From Haloplanus sp. GDY1 (GTDB lineage Archaea; Halobacteriota; Halobacteria; Halobacteriales; Haloferacaceae): a stretch of 64,000 bases of DNA. The position numbers and the translations under genes are program-made. Under the pieces are notes generated by a model. It did no database searches. It was not told where the DNA came from and worked only from the letters and a program-made list of their open reading frames with translations. Of this stretch, positions 44,670-52,318 are shown piece after piece. The DNA lies in the NCBI RefSeq assembly GCF_023703775.1, contig NZ_CP098514.1, forward strand, positions 2,946,376 through 3,010,375, in the 5' to 3' direction. Numbering within the stretch: position 1 is the stretch's first letter; each line of letters opens with the position of its first letter.

Positions 44670-45608
44670 GTGGCCCGATACCGGAACCTCGCGCTCTTTC
44701 TCGCCCTCGCGGCCATCTGGGGCTCCTCGTTCGTGGCGATCAAGGCCGGCCTCGACTACTTCCCGCCCGTCCTCTTCGCGGCGATCCGATACGACGTCGC
44801 GGGCGTCCTCATGCTCGGCTACGCCGCCTGGGTCGTCGACGACCCCGTCCCCCGCGGGCGTGGCGAGTGGGCGCTCGTCGCCGTCGGGTCGACGCTCCTG
44901 ATCGCGGGCTATCACGTCCTGCTCTTCCTCGGCGAGTCCGACCCCGCGGTGACCAGCGCGGCCGCCGCGGTCATCGTCAGCCTCAGCCCCGTCCTGACGA
45001 CCGGGTTCGCCCGCGCCCTCCTCCCCGCGGAGCGACTGACCGCCGTCGGCGTCGTCGGACTGCTGTGCGGGCTCCTCGGCGTCGCCGTCCTCGCCCGGCC
45101 CGAACCCGGCGCGTTGCTGACTGGTGCGGTCGTCGCGAAACTGCTCGTGTTCGGCGCCGCGACGGCGTTCGCCCTCGGCTCGGTGCTCACCCGACGGATC
45201 GACGCCGAGTTGCCGATCGAGACCATGGAGGCGTGGTCGATGCTCGGCGGCGCCGCGCTGATGCACGCCATCGCCGCCGCGCTCGGGGAGTCCGTCGCCG
45301 ACGTGACCCTCTCGACGACGGGCGTCCTGGCGCTCGCGTACCTCTCGCTGGCCGCGAGCGCGCTCGGCTTTCTCATCTTCTTCGACCTGCTGGACCGACT
45401 GGGCGCCGTCGAGATCAACCTCGTCTCCTACGTCGCGCCGATTTTCGCGGCGCTCACGGGCTGGCTCCTCCTCGACGAACGGCTCTCCGCGGCGACGGCC
45501 GTCGGGTTCGCGCTGATCTTCCTCGGCTTCCTGCTCGTCAAGCGCCGGGCCATCCGCGCGGAACTCCCGCGGCTCCGCACCCCGGGTCGACGGCGTGACG
45601 GCGACTAG
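44670..45608 (+). CDS. EamA-family (DMT) transporter
   Basis: 312 aa from GTG 44670. Ten transmembrane helices in two EamA repeats; signatures are LALAAIWGSSFVAIKAGLDY at the start of repeat 1 and SLAASALGFLIFFDLLDRLG near the end of repeat 2. The family exports or imports small metabolites such as amino acids; substrate unknown. It shares an operon with the CBS protein and ends overlapping the convergent kinase gene by 4 nt. Confidence 0.9.
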   Translation: MARYRNLALFLALAAIWGSSFVAIKAGLDYFPPVLFAAIRYDVAGVLMLGYAAWVVDDPVPRGRGEWALVAVGSTLLIAGYHVLLFLGESDPAVTSAAAAVIVSLSPVLTTGFARALLPAERLTAVGVVGLLCGLLGVAVLARPEPGALLTGAVVAKLLVFGAATAFALGSVLTRRIDAELPIETMEAWSMLGGAALMHAIAAALGESVADVTLSTTGVLALAYLSLAASALGFLIFFDLLDRLGAVEINLVSYVAPIFAALTGWLLLDERLSAATAVGFALIFLGFLLVKRRAIRAELPRLRTPGRRRDGD

Positions 45609-46294
45609 AGTTCCACGTCGCGGGTGGTGAAGGCGCCCTCGTCCGTCTCGGCGTCGTACCCCTCGACGGCCGAGAGCACGATGTCGAGGACGGTGTCGGC
45701 GTCCCACCGCGCCGTGTTCAGACAGAGGTCGTAGAAGGACTGGTCCTCCACGTCGATGCCGTAGTAGCTCCGGTAGCGGCCGGCCTCGCTCACCTCGCGG
45801 ACGCGCAACAGCGGACCGATGGCCTCCTCGTCGTCGAGTTCCTGGAGGCGGACGTCCTCGGAGGTGCGCTCGTCGGGCCGCTCGATCTCGTAGCTCACCT
45901 CGTAGTCGCTGAGACGCTCGATGCGGACCTCCTCGGGCGCGTCGAGCCAGATCCGCAGGTCGGCGCGGTTGCCAGCCAGCCACCCCGCGAGCCGCGATTC
46001 GAGGATGAACGCCTTGTTCGCCGCCCCCCACTGCTCGGCGATCCGGCGCAGCCGCTGATCGAGCGCCCGGTCGATCTCGTCGTCCTCCTCCGCCTTGGCG
46101 ATGAGTTGCTGGAGCGACAGCCCCCGTTCCTCCGCGAGGTCACGGAAGATGTCGCCGCCGATGACGTACCCGCAGTCGAGGGCCTCCGCGAGCCCCTCGG
46201 TGAGCGTCGTCGCACCACACCCCGGAGGACCGGAGACGGTGATGAACAGGTTGCTGTCGAGTTGCCGTTCTGTGGTGGCGCTCGAGTTCGACAT
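45605..46294 (-). CDS. Cytidylate-kinase-like P-loop protein
   Basis: 229 aa from ATG 46294 (MSNSSATTERQLDSNLFITV). P-loop SGPPGCGATTLTEGLAEAL (residues 21-39), then GGDIFRDLAEERGLSLQQL typical of archaeal CMP kinase, ILESRLAGWLAGNRADLRIWLDAP and the lid region with RIERLSDYE. It is about 40 residues longer than usual archaeal Cmk, with an extra C-terminal segment (QSFYDLCLNTARWDADTV). It could phosphorylate CMP/dCMP or be a paralogue with another substrate. Confidence 0.83.
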   Translation of the reverse strand: MSNSSATTERQLDSNLFITVSGPPGCGATTLTEGLAEALDCGYVIGGDIFRDLAEERGLSLQQLIAKAEEDDEIDRALDQRLRRIAEQWGAANKAFILESRLAGWLAGNRADLRIWLDAPEEVRIERLSDYEVSYEIERPDERTSEDVRLQELDDEEAIGPLLRVREVSEAGRYRSYYGIDVEDQSFYDLCLNTARWDADTVLDIVLSAVEGYDAETDEGAFTTRDVEL

Positions 46295-46560
46295 GAACGT
46301 TCGTCCGCATCTACGCGTCACCGTCGTTAAGAGAACACCGGTTCCGGGACGTCACTCGCGTCAGGTGTCGCTCCATTTGAATTCTTCTTTTGGAGGATGA
46401 ATAAAAGAGTCGAGGCGCTTCGTAAAACGTTAGGAGCGATCATCGGCCGTCGTGAATCGTGTGCCGGCGGTCGCACGGTCGATGAAAACCCCCGAAACGA
46501 CGGCAACGCTCTGCGGGGTATATGGTATCCGGGCTTCATGGAGTGAACGAGGTGTCCCCG

Positions 46561-46821
46561 ATGTCGAACTCGTCCCCCACCGCGCCCATCGACCGACTGC
46601 CCCGTTTGCAGGAACTCGCCGAGGCCTGGCCCCTGCGCCGGAGCCTCGAAGTCCTCACCGCCCCCCTCCGATTCGTCGCCTTCTGGGCGGCCGTGGCCCT
46701 CCCCTTCCTCTATCTCCCCCTGCTGGTCGGCGGCCTCGAAGGCCAGCAGGCGACGGTCTTCGCCGGACTGTTGCTGGCGAACGTCGCGGCCCTCGTCCTC
46801 GGTCACGAACACGGTCGCTGA
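46561..46821 (+). CDS. Small two-helix membrane protein
   Basis: 86 aa from ATG 46561 (MSNSSPTAPIDRLPRLQELA). Two transmembrane helices, about 37-58 (LRFVAFWAAVALPFLYLPLL) and 61-80 (QQATVFAGLLLANVAALVLG). Ends GHEHGR. An in-frame ATG 39 nt upstream is possible. No function recognised. Confidence 0.7.
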   Translation: MSNSSPTAPIDRLPRLQELAEAWPLRRSLEVLTAPLRFVAFWAAVALPFLYLPLLVGGLEGQQATVFAGLLLANVAALVLGHEHGR

Positions 46822-46890
46822 TCGTCGCGGCGCCCTCCGACGCGACGGAAAGCGAAATCAATTATGTGACTGGGGACAGAGGGACGTCGT

Positions 46891-47076
46891 ATGTTCGGCC
46901 TCTCGCAGCGAGGAGTGATCGGAATCGTCCTGATGATCGCGGGTACGGCGGCCTTCTTCCCGACCATCTTCCCGCGGACGACGATGCGTATCGACCTGCT
47001 GGCCGTCGCCGCGGCGGCGCTGCTGACCGTCGGCACCTACCTCATCGGTACCGACGTCGACGGCCGCCCCGCCTGA
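46891..47076 (+). CDS. Small membrane protein, 61 residues
   Basis: Two hydrophobic helices: GVIGIVLMIAGTAAFFPTIF and IDLLAVAAAALLTVGTYLIG, joined by a short basic loop PRTTMR. ATG at 46891, with AT-rich AATCAATTATGTGAC about 30 nt upstream as possible TATA. It resembles other short haloarchaeal membrane proteins; function unknown. Confidence 0.7.
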   Translation: MFGLSQRGVIGIVLMIAGTAAFFPTIFPRTTMRIDLLAVAAAALLTVGTYLIGTDVDGRPA

Positions 47077-47165
47077 GAGACCGCGCCGCTTCGCGGTGCT
47101 CCCCACCCGTTCGGAGCACTCGCGGCGCCCTGAGCGGGTCCCTCCCGTCCGCCAGAGGTCGACGC

Positions 47166-47191
47166 TCGACCCCGCCGATTCGCGGGGTCGA
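47166..47191. terminator. 10-bp hairpin between convergent genes
   Basis: TCGACCCCGC and GCGGGGTCGA are perfect 10-bp arms around a 6-nt loop, midway between the ends of the genes at 47076 (plus) and 47242 (minus). It has no T-tract, so it may stop transcripts from both sides or stabilise 3' ends. Confidence 0.4.
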
Positions 47192-47241
47192 TCAGCCGGC
47201 TGGCTGTTCGCTGCGCCGCCCCGCCGCATCCGTGAGCCGAT

Positions 47242-47862
47242 CTACCGTCCTTCCTCCCAGAACCGCGCACCGAGCGTGAAGACCCCGAGGACGACGACGA
47301 GCAACTGGAACCCCGAGCGGACGACCGGGAAGACCCGTTCGACGTTCTCGGGTTCCGGTCCGGGCGAGGGGTCGACGCCCGTCCAGTAGTGCGTGTTCTC
47401 CGTCGTCCGCTCGGGATCGGCCGACAGGTCGACGAACGTCTGGACCACTCCGCGCTGGTTCGACAGGAGGAGTTCGCCGTCGACGGTCAGGAACCGGTCG
47501 TACAGCGGGTAGAAGGCGTTGACGCCGTTGGTCATCAGATCGGGGAGGATCCCGCCGACCAGCAGCGCCGCGAGGGCGACCCACGCCACCCGGACGCCCC
47601 GGCCTCCCCAGCGATCCCGGAGTCGCGACGCGTCGCGCATCCGGGTGTCGTAGGCGAGAGCCACCCCCGCGACGGCGGGCAGGACGAGCGTGTGCAACAG
47701 CGCGCGGTGGGCGCCCTGCACGTAGAGGCCGGCGAACGTGTCCAGATCCGGAATGGCCGTGACGGCCAGGACGACGGCGACGGCTCGCCGGTCGAACTCG
47801 TCGCCCAGCAGTGCGGCGGCGACGAGGCCGCCGACGGCGAGGTGGACGACCGTCGAGGGCAT
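47242..47862 (-). CDS. DUF457/YdjM-type membrane-bound metal-dependent hydrolase
   Basis: 206 aa. MPSTVVHLAVGGLVAAALLG with an N-terminal His, IPDLDTFAGLY (PDxD) and HRALLHTLVLP (HRxxxHS-type) make the YdjM/LexA-regulated membrane hydrolase signature; GGILPDLMTNG is another conserved block. Four or five transmembrane helices. Metal-dependent hydrolysis is presumed for the family; the substrate is unknown. Confidence 0.88.
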   Translation of the reverse strand: MPSTVVHLAVGGLVAAALLGDEFDRRAVAVVLAVTAIPDLDTFAGLYVQGAHRALLHTLVLPAVAGVALAYDTRMRDASRLRDRWGGRGVRVAWVALAALLVGGILPDLMTNGVNAFYPLYDRFLTVDGELLLSNQRGVVQTFVDLSADPERTTENTHYWTGVDPSPGPEPENVERVFPVVRSGFQLLVVVLGVFTLGARFWEEGR

Positions 47863-47878
47863 GGGTAGGCCTTGGCCG

Positions 47879-48670
47879 TCACGGGCTTGAATCCCTCGCC
47901 CCGCGCGAGACGGTCACGCTCCCGAGCGACGCGAACCGAACCTCGACGGTGTCGCCGGGGTCGAGGGCGACCAGCGGCGTGAGCGACCCCGTCGAGATCA
48001 GGTCGCCGGCCGCCAGTCGCTCGCCCGCCTCGGCGAGTCGCTCGGCCAGCCACGCCACCACCCGCGCGGGCCCCCCGAGGACGTCCGCGCCGACGCCCGT
48101 CGCCACCCGCTCGCCGTTCCGGCGGACCGCGACGCCCTCGAGCGCGAGGTCGAGCGCCGACGGGTCGGCCACCCGGTCGCCGTGGATCACCCGCGCCGCG
48201 AGGGCGTTGTCGGCGACGGCGCTCCCGGCGTCCATCTCCCAGTCCCGGATCCGCGAGTCGACCACCTCGATCACGGGCACGACCGCGTCCGCCGCCGCGA
48301 GGACGTCGACGGGCGTCGCCGGTGGATCGAGCGGGTCGCCGAGGCGGACCGCCAGTTCCGCCTCCACCTTCGGCTCGATCAGGTCGTCGGTCAGGCGGCC
48401 CTCCGACCGGACGGTGTCGGCGAGGACGCGCCCGTAGGCCGGCTCCTCGACGCCGAGTTCCTCCCTGATCGCCGCCGACGTGAACCCCACCTTGTAGCCG
48501 ACGGGCGGCCCCTCGGCGTCCGCCCGGCGGTCGATCACCGCCCGCTGCACCGCGTAGCCGTCGGCGACCGACAGAGCCGGGAGGGGATCGACGCTCTCGC
48601 CCGTCCGGTAGGCCTCGGTCAGTCGGTCGGCGAGTCGGGCGACGGTCTCCGCGTCGATGGTCCGTGGCAT
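47879..48670 (-). CDS. 2-keto-4-pentenoate hydratase-like (FAH superfamily)
   Basis: 263 aa. VGYKVGFTSAAIREELGVEEPAYGRVL and the metal-binding set IEPKVEAELAVRLG, VIEVVDSRIRDW match MhpD/4-oxalocrotonate decarboxylase-type enzymes. It would hydrate 2-oxopent-4-enoate or decarboxylate related dienoates in aromatic breakdown. No other aromatic-pathway genes are nearby, so the true substrate is open. It starts 17 nt from the hydrolase gene end and may be co-transcribed. Confidence 0.87.
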   Translation of the reverse strand: MPRTIDAETVARLADRLTEAYRTGESVDPLPALSVADGYAVQRAVIDRRADAEGPPVGYKVGFTSAAIREELGVEEPAYGRVLADTVRSEGRLTDDLIEPKVEAELAVRLGDPLDPPATPVDVLAAADAVVPVIEVVDSRIRDWEMDAGSAVADNALAARVIHGDRVADPSALDLALEGVAVRRNGERVATGVGADVLGGPARVVAWLAERLAEAGERLAAGDLISTGSLTPLVALDPGDTVEVRFASLGSVTVSRGARDSSP

Positions 48671-48798
48671 CGCCCCTCCCTGCGGGCCGGACGGGCAAAG
48701 ATCCGTGGGGTCGGCGGCCGTCCGCCCTTTCGGTAACCTTTTGCGCTCACCGCCCGGAATCGGGGTATGGACTGGCTCCTCGGAGGGTTGGGTGACCG

Positions 48799-49506
48799 AT
48801 GAGCGACGACCCCCGTGACGACCTCGCCAGACGGATCGCCGGCGAGATCACGCTCAGTTCCAACCCCGGCGCCACGCTCCGGAAGTGGCGCACGGACTTC
48901 GACGTCTCACAGACGGAACTCGCGGACCGACTGGACGTCTCGTCGTCCGTCATCTCGGACTACGAGAGCGGCCGGCGGGAGAGCCCCGGCATCGGCGTGG
49001 TCAGTCGCATCGTCCGGGCGCTGCTCGACATCGACGAGTCCCGCGGCGGCGGCCGCATCCGCCAGTACGCACGCGTCATCTCGGCGGGCTTCGAGAGCGA
49101 CATCGTCCACGACCTGCGTGAGTATCCCACCTCGATCCCCCTCGAGACCTTCTACGAGGCGATGGAGGCGACGGAGGTGATCGCCGGCGATCAGGACCAC
49201 GTCAGCGGCCACACGGTCATCAACAGCATCGAGGCGATCACGCGCCTCCCCAGCGAGGAGTTCTACCGCCTCTACGGGCAGAGCACGAACCGCGCGCTCG
49301 TCTTCACCGACGTGACCCGTGGGGAGTCGCCGCTGGTGGCGCTCCGGGTCGTGAACCCGACGCCCAACGCCGTCGTCCTCCACGGCCTCGATCCGGACGA
49401 CCTCTGGGAACACGCGACCGAACTCGCGAAAATCGACGGGTTCGCCCTCGCCGTCTCGAACTGCGACCTCGATTCGGCGCTCGCGAAGATCCGCGACCTG
49501 CCCTAG
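48799..49506 (+). CDS. XRE-type HTH transcriptional regulator (COG1709-like)
   Basis: 235 aa from ATG 48799. The HTH lies at residues 26-75 (LRKWRTDFDVSQTELADRLD, VSSSVISDYESGRRESPGIG). The C-terminal 150 residues (SIPLETFYEAMEATEVIAGD, NRALVFTDVTRGESPLVALR) form an alpha/beta sensory domain characteristic of this archaeal regulator family. It is convergent with and overlaps by 4 nt the HMG-CoA synthase gene; linkage of such regulators to HMG-CoA synthase occurs, as I recall, in methanogens, which suggests control of the mevalonate pathway. Confidence 0.87.
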   Translation: MSDDPRDDLARRIAGEITLSSNPGATLRKWRTDFDVSQTELADRLDVSSSVISDYESGRRESPGIGVVSRIVRALLDIDESRGGGRIRQYARVISAGFESDIVHDLREYPTSIPLETFYEAMEATEVIAGDQDHVSGHTVINSIEAITRLPSEEFYRLYGQSTNRALVFTDVTRGESPLVALRVVNPTPNAVVLHGLDPDDLWEHATELAKIDGFALAVSNCDLDSALAKIRDLP

Positions 49507-50840
49507 TCGACGTACTCGTACTTCCGCTCGTTCATCCGACCCCAGCCGGTGAAGACGAACTCGCCGCTCGGGACGGTGAACTCCTCTAGCTCCCGATCCT
49601 TCTCGTGGTTGTGGGCGTCGTGGACGCGGCCGTACTCCTCGAAGCTGAGGTCGTAGCGCCGGGAGAGCTGTTCGTCGATGTCGAACGCCTCGACCTCCTC
49701 GCGCCAGCCGTCGGCCACCGTCTCGGAGTGGATTTCGGCCTGCGCGCCGGAGCCGTAGGAGCCGACGAGGAGTTTCTCGCCCGAGAGCGCCCGCCCCGTC
49801 TCCGCGGCGGTCTTGAGCGCGCTCGCGCGGGCGACGTGGACCGACCCGGTGTACCAGTTGCCGACCCGTCGGGAGAGCGTCAGCGTCGGGTCGATGGCCC
49901 GCGCGTACCAGTCGTTGTACGTGTCCGTCTCCTTCAGCGCGTCCATGTACTCCCGGATGGCGTCCTCGTAGGCGTCCCAGTCCTCGAAGTCCGCCCGACG
50001 GGGCTGGCGGCCGATCCGGTCGGCGAGTTCGTCCTCGACACCCGTATCGCGGGTCATGTGCCGGAAGCCGAGCAGCGCGGCCTTGCGCACCATCCCCGGG
50101 AACGGCGTGTGGAACGGGAAGTAGGCGTAGTCGTCGGGGTGGGTGCGGCCGGCGACCGACTCGAAGTCCGTCAGCGCCTCGCGCATCCGCGCGAGGTAGA
50201 CCTGCACCGAGCGCTTGCCGTCGACGCTCGGGAACTGCTGGTTGGGCTTCAGGAAGTCCGTCTCGTCGGCGCTGCCGTACCCCTGCTCGGTCGAGAGTTC
50301 GACCACGCTGGGATCCTCGTCGACGAGCATCGCGACGGCGCCCGCGCCCTGCGTCGCCTCACCGGGGTCGCCCCGGGCGTACAGCGCGGTGTCGGTGGCG
50401 ATCACCAGCGCCGCCCGGCCGCGGTTGCGACCCGCCTTGATCCAGTTGTACGCGTCGTCGATGCTCTGGGTGCCGGCCACGCAGGCGAACTTCCGCTCGC
50501 CCTTGTTGGCGTGGTGGAAGTCGCCCCCGTAGACGTCCTCCAGACAGCCCGCGATGTACGTCGAGACGGGCTTGGAGTTGTCGAACGCGCTCTCGGTCGC
50601 CACGTCGATCCGGCCGATGTCGTCCGGGGAGAGCCCCTTCCGGTCCATCAGGCGCTTGGCCGCGTTCGCACCCATCGTCACGATGTCCTCGTAGGTGTCG
50701 GGGAACGACGAGGCCTCCAGCCCCAGTCCCTTCGTGTACTTCTCCGGGTTCTCGTCTTTGGCCGGGGCGAACGTCTCGGCCAGGTCGAGCTCGAGCTTGC
50801 CCGTCCAGATCTCGATTGCGTCGATGCCGACGGCTGTCAT
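49503..50840 (-). CDS. hmgCS: Hydroxymethylglutaryl-CoA synthase
   Basis: 445 aa. Catalytic Glu E83 (ATESAFDNSKP), Cys C120 (KFACVAGTQS) and His H244 (YFPFHTPFPGM) are all present, with GSYGSGAQAEIHS near the C-terminus. It condenses acetyl-CoA with acetoacetyl-CoA to HMG-CoA, the committed route to archaeal isoprenoid lipids. Length fits the eukaryote-like/haloarchaeal form. ATG 50840 is 25 nt after a TATA box, with an inverted repeat between them. Confidence 0.96.
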   Translation of the reverse strand: MTAVGIDAIEIWTGKLELDLAETFAPAKDENPEKYTKGLGLEASSFPDTYEDIVTMGANAAKRLMDRKGLSPDDIGRIDVATESAFDNSKPVSTYIAGCLEDVYGGDFHHANKGERKFACVAGTQSIDDAYNWIKAGRNRGRAALVIATDTALYARGDPGEATQGAGAVAMLVDEDPSVVELSTEQGYGSADETDFLKPNQQFPSVDGKRSVQVYLARMREALTDFESVAGRTHPDDYAYFPFHTPFPGMVRKAALLGFRHMTRDTGVEDELADRIGRQPRRADFEDWDAYEDAIREYMDALKETDTYNDWYARAIDPTLTLSRRVGNWYTGSVHVARASALKTAAETGRALSGEKLLVGSYGSGAQAEIHSETVADGWREEVEAFDIDEQLSRRYDLSFEEYGRVHDAHNHEKDRELEEFTVPSGEFVFTGWGRMNERKYEYVD

Positions 50841-50841
50841 A

Positions 50842-50868
50842 CCCTCGGGTTTCGAGGGCCGCTATATG
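50842..50868 (-). promoter_or_regulatory. hmgCS promoter with inverted repeat
   Basis: CCATATAG on the minus strand (50862-50869) is the TATA box. CCCTCG (50842-50847) and CGAGGG (50853-50858) are 6-bp arms around 5 nt, placed at the likely transcription start. An operator for the neighbouring HTH regulator is an inference. Confidence 0.45.
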
Positions 50869-50911
50869 GGTTTGTCGATGCTAGCTACGTCGAACGTCGA
50901 AGAAGGGTTCG

Positions 50912-51082
50912 GCAGGGGCGAGGCCGAACGACCGAATGGAGTGAGGCCTCGAAGCGGAACGGCGAGGAACGAGCCGTGGAGCGTGCGGAGAGTGGGGGCA
51001 GGGGCGAGGCCGAACGACCGAATGGAGTGAGGCCTCGAAGCGGAACGGCGAGCGGAGCGAGCCGTGGAGCGTGCGGAGAGTG
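50912..51082. repeat. Two direct repeats of about 85 bp downstream of hmgCS promoter region
   Basis: Unit 1 (50912-50994) and unit 2 (50998-51082) both begin GCAGGGGCGAGGCCGAACGA and end GTGCGGAGAGTG; they differ by a 2-nt indel and few substitutions. Within the units lie short mirrored blocks (GGCGAGCGGAGCGAGCC). No reading frame here looks real. Nothing links them to a mobile element. The rest of 50870-51116 holds nothing else I can identify. Confidence 0.85.
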
Positions 51083-51116
51083 AGAGCAGCGAGGGACCGA
51101 GACCTCGCTCCCGCTC

Positions 51117-51377
51117 TCAGAGCCCGCCCTGTCCCCCGCGGAACCCCACCGAGATGTCGACGTCCGACGGCAGGAGAGTGCCGGCCGCCCACTTGCGGAG
51201 GACGACCCCCGTGAGGCCGGCACCGAGCGCGAGGCCGAAGGCGACCATCGCCGCCACGACGCGGACGGCGGTCGGTCCCGAGAGCAGGAGCCAGCCGACG
51301 AGGCCGACGCCACAGAGGGCCGCGGCGCCGCTCACCGCGAGCAAAAGGGTCCCGACGAGTCGAGCGAGCGCGTCCAT
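51117..51377 (-). CDS. Small two-helix membrane protein
   Basis: 86 aa. Transmembrane helices at about 8-31 (VGTLLLAVSGAAALCGVGLV) and 38-60 (VRVVAAMVAFGLALGAGLTG), then a C-terminal tail LRKWAAGTLLPSDVDISVGF. ATG 51377. Function unknown; it lies just downstream of the pilin-like gene on the same strand. Confidence 0.68.
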   Translation of the reverse strand: MDALARLVGTLLLAVSGAAALCGVGLVGWLLLSGPTAVRVVAAMVAFGLALGAGLTGVVLRKWAAGTLLPSDVDISVGFRGGQGGL

Positions 51378-51408
51378 GGGATCCTTCCGAGTCGAGTCCG
51401 CGTGCGTC

Positions 51409-51660
51409 TCAGTCAGTCAGTCAGTCGTCGTCGTCGTCGTCGTCGTCATCGTCATCGTCGTCGTCATCGTCGTCGTCGTCGTCATCGTCGTCGTCGTCAT
51501 CGTCGTCGTCGTCATCGTCGTCGTCGTCATCGTCGTCATCGTCGTCGTCATCGTCATCGTCGCAATCGTCGTCCTCGTCGTCCTCGTCGTCCTCGTCGTC
51601 GTCCTCGTCGTCCTCGTCGTCGTCTTCGTCGCCCTCGTCGTGGTCGTCGTCCTCGTCGTC
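51409..51660 (-). repeat. GAC/GAT trinucleotide microsatellite encoding poly-Asp
   Basis: About 140 bp of pure GTC/ATC units (51421-51560 on the plus strand) followed by a mixed GTC/CTC stretch to 51660. Slippage by triplets changes tail length; at its end four CAGT units (51412-51427) contain the stop codon, so tetranucleotide slippage there would alter the reading frame. Confidence 0.92.
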
Positions 51661-52230
51661 CTCCCTATCCTTCGGGGGCTGACACCCGTCCTCGGTGCCG
51701 TCCCCGTCGTCGGTCTCGTCGCCGTTCTCCGGCGTGGACGGTCCGCCGGTTCCGGGGGCGATTTCTCCCTCGCTGTCGACCGCATCGACCTTCCCACCCA
51801 TCTCGGATTCGACCGGCTCCTGTGCGGTCGGTGAGGTTTCCGTCCGGAACAGCACCGTGTTCGAGGGCCGGTGGACGAGCGTGACTGACACCAGACTGTC
51901 GGCGTCGTAGCTCCGCGAGACGGTCCAGCCCTCGCCGGGATCGAAGACGTCGTCGTCGCCCGAGAGGGTGCCGTCCTCCCAGGCGAGCGACGTCTCGCTC
52001 CCGTTCACGCGAACGAGCAGTCGGAGGTCGGCGCCCGCGACCGCGCTCCCACCTTGGTGGCTCAGCGTGATCCCGTCGGTCCGGATCTCGCCCGTGATGT
52101 CGGCCCGCGGGTCGTCCGTGGCCGGCGCGACCGTTCCCATGGCGTACGCGCCGGCGACCCCGACGGAGACGACGACGAGGCCGACGACGAGCACCGACCC
52201 GATCACTTCGGACTGGGCACGGTCGAGCAT
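51421..52230 (-). CDS. Type IV pilin-like protein with poly-aspartate tail
   Basis: 269 aa. N-terminus MLDRAQSEVIGSVLVVGLVV is a class III pilin signal and helix. Residues 35-135 are a beta-rich head (ITLSHQGGSAVAGADLRLLV, GWTVSRSYDADSLVSVTLVH). From about 170 the sequence becomes Asp/Glu-only with rare His, Gly and Cys; after C223 the last 46 residues are all aspartate, ending at a TGA formed by a short CAGT repeat. The tail would bind cations or salts at the surface, an inference. It lies in a surface-protein group with 52319-54055. Confidence 0.87.
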   Translation of the reverse strand: MLDRAQSEVIGSVLVVGLVVVSVGVAGAYAMGTVAPATDDPRADITGEIRTDGITLSHQGGSAVAGADLRLLVRVNGSETSLAWEDGTLSGDDDVFDPGEGWTVSRSYDADSLVSVTLVHRPSNTVLFRTETSPTAQEPVESEMGGKVDAVDSEGEIAPGTGGPSTPENGDETDDGDGTEDGCQPPKDREDDEDDDHDEGDEDDDEDDEDDDEDDEDDEDDDCDDDDDDDDDDDDDDDDDDDDDDDDDDDDDDDDDDDDDDDDDDDDDD

Positions 52231-52318
52231 CCGTTCGTTGGAGATATACTCGCCTGGCGGTATGAGCGTACCGTCTCAGTATTACGAGTGATATCGGCGG
52301 CGCGCGTGAGCGATCCGC

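Noticed and set aside
46441..47279. Plus-strand 275-residue frame across three small genes
   Set aside because: It overlaps two better membrane-protein genes out of frame and has shadow-like composition.
50912..51082. CRISPR array
   Set aside because: Only two long units separated by 3 nt, no spacers of regular length and no cas genes nearby.
51402..51884. Arg/His-rich frame over the trinucleotide repeat
   Set aside because: A by-product of the GTC/ATC repeat read in another frame; no start signal or family match.
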